Assembly: GCA_021773135.1 (NCBI GenBank)
Contig: JAJFKP010000004.1
Span: 62,001 to 126,000 of the forward strand
Length of the DNA stretch: 64,000 nucleotides
Direction of reading: 5' to 3'
Source of the DNA: Woeseiaceae bacterium
Lineage (GTDB): Bacteria > Pseudomonadota > Gammaproteobacteria > Steroidobacterales > Woeseiaceae
Shown here: in pieces, positions 63,708 through 64,000 of the stretch
How positions within the stretch are numbered: position 1 is the first letter of the stretch
How the letters are laid out: every line of letters starts with the position of its first letter
Notes under the pieces: generated by a model
Told to the model about the DNA's origin: nothing
Databases searched by the model: none
The model's input: only the letters and a program-made list of their open reading frames with translations
Made by a program: the position numbers and the translations under genes

Positions 63708-64000
63708 TGCGTTCGCAAGTGTCCGTACTGCGACTTTAATTCACATCGGGCGGGCGAACATACCCAGAAAAAAAGATACCTGCTGGCGCTCGAGAAAGAC
63801 CTGCAGCGTGAAGCGGCGCTGGCGAACGGTCGTGTTGTTGAGACCATCTTTTTGGGTGGCGGTACGCCGAGCTTGTTTACGCCAGATGAAATCGGCAATG
63901 TGCTGCACGCCTGCGGTAAGTTTCTGCAACTAAGCGACGACTGCGAAATTACGATGGAGGCAAATCCCGGTACCGTGGAACGAGGCGCGCTGTCGGCTTA
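63669..64000 (+). CDS. hemW: Radical SAM heme chaperone HemW, N-terminal part
   Basis: The first ~110 residues of a HemN-related radical SAM protein, cut by the window edge. It opens MLPPLSLYIHLPWCVRKCPYCDFNS, nearly identical to E. coli HemW, with the C-x3-C-x2-C cluster motif; TIFLGGGTPSL and ITMEANPGTVE follow. HemW binds heme and delivers it to respiratory enzymes; it lacks the extra residues needed for coproporphyrinogen oxidase, though that cannot be confirmed from this fragment. The start ATG is the third copy of a tandem repeat, with AGG nine bases before it. Confidence 0.95.
   Translation, partial: MLPPLSLYIHLPWCVRKCPYCDFNSHRAGEHTQKKRYLLALEKDLQREAALANGRVVETIFLGGGTPSLFTPDEIGNVLHACGKFLQLSDDCEITMEANPGTVERGALSA

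Overview
The window looks like the replication-origin-proximal part of a gammaproteobacterial chromosome. It opens inside the 3' end of dnaA and continues dnaN-recF-gyrB on the + strand. Gene content fits a free-living, aerobically respiring, probably marine member of a deep gammaproteobacterial branch (a Woeseia/Steroidobacter/Chromatiales-like relative is my guess from gene style and order, not a measurement). Protein-level similarity to E. coli housekeeping genes is high throughout, and several E. coli gene orders survive (gmk-rpoZ-spoT-recG, secB-grxC-yibN, envC-yibQ). I found no rRNA or tRNA genes, insertion sequences, prophage or CRISPR array.

Layout. 1-5.4 kb: dnaA (partial), a DnaA-box-rich AT-rich spacer, dnaN, recF carrying two parS-like palindromes, gyrB. 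5.4-9.8 kb (minus): acyltransferase, gmhB, glyS, glyQ. 9.8-14.7 kb (plus): nitrogen control, with NtrC enhancer sites and a sigma-54 promoter before glnA, then a DUF4124 protein, ntrB and ntrC. 14.9-18.7 kb: a class 1B-type pyrD, trmL, and the gpsA-secB-grxC-rhodanese operon. 18.8-24.3 kb (plus): envC-type activator, ctpA protease, yibQ-type deacetylase, a methyltransferase, a seven-repeat Kazal protein and a SnoaL-like protein. 24.3-32.5 kb: HerA-like ATPase, OPT transporter, sodium:solute symporter, tatABC, dtd. 32.5-33.0 kb: a gene-free AT-rich stretch with a DnaA box and repeats. 33.0-38.9 kb: a TRAP transporter split between strands and placed with trkAH. 38.9-44.8 kb (minus): uvrD, a TPR/beta-barrel envelope protein, an extremely acidic exported protein, anti-sigma factor and ECF sigma factor. 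44.9-51.6 kb: cytochrome c oxidase genes and assembly factors (ctaB, SCO-like, surf1, coxC, ctaG, a 36-residue membrane protein, coxA, coxB). 51.9-61.1 kb: bioC, comF, ubiA, recG, ridA, spoT, rpoZ, gmk, yicC. 61.3-64.0 kb (plus): PP2C phosphatase, rph, rdgB, hemW (partial).

The genes form recognisable working sets: replication initiation and segregation; glutamine synthetase with its own two-component regulator; envelope division and proteolysis; Tat export; potassium and organic-acid uptake; a complete aa3-type oxidase assembly line; stringent response and nucleotide maintenance. The most unusual sequence signals are a threefold 49-bp tandem repeat made of the first codons of hemW just upstream of hemW, two parS palindromes inside recF, an ntrB gene with no canonical start codon, and a sigma/anti-sigma operon ending in a protein that is more than half Asp+Glu.
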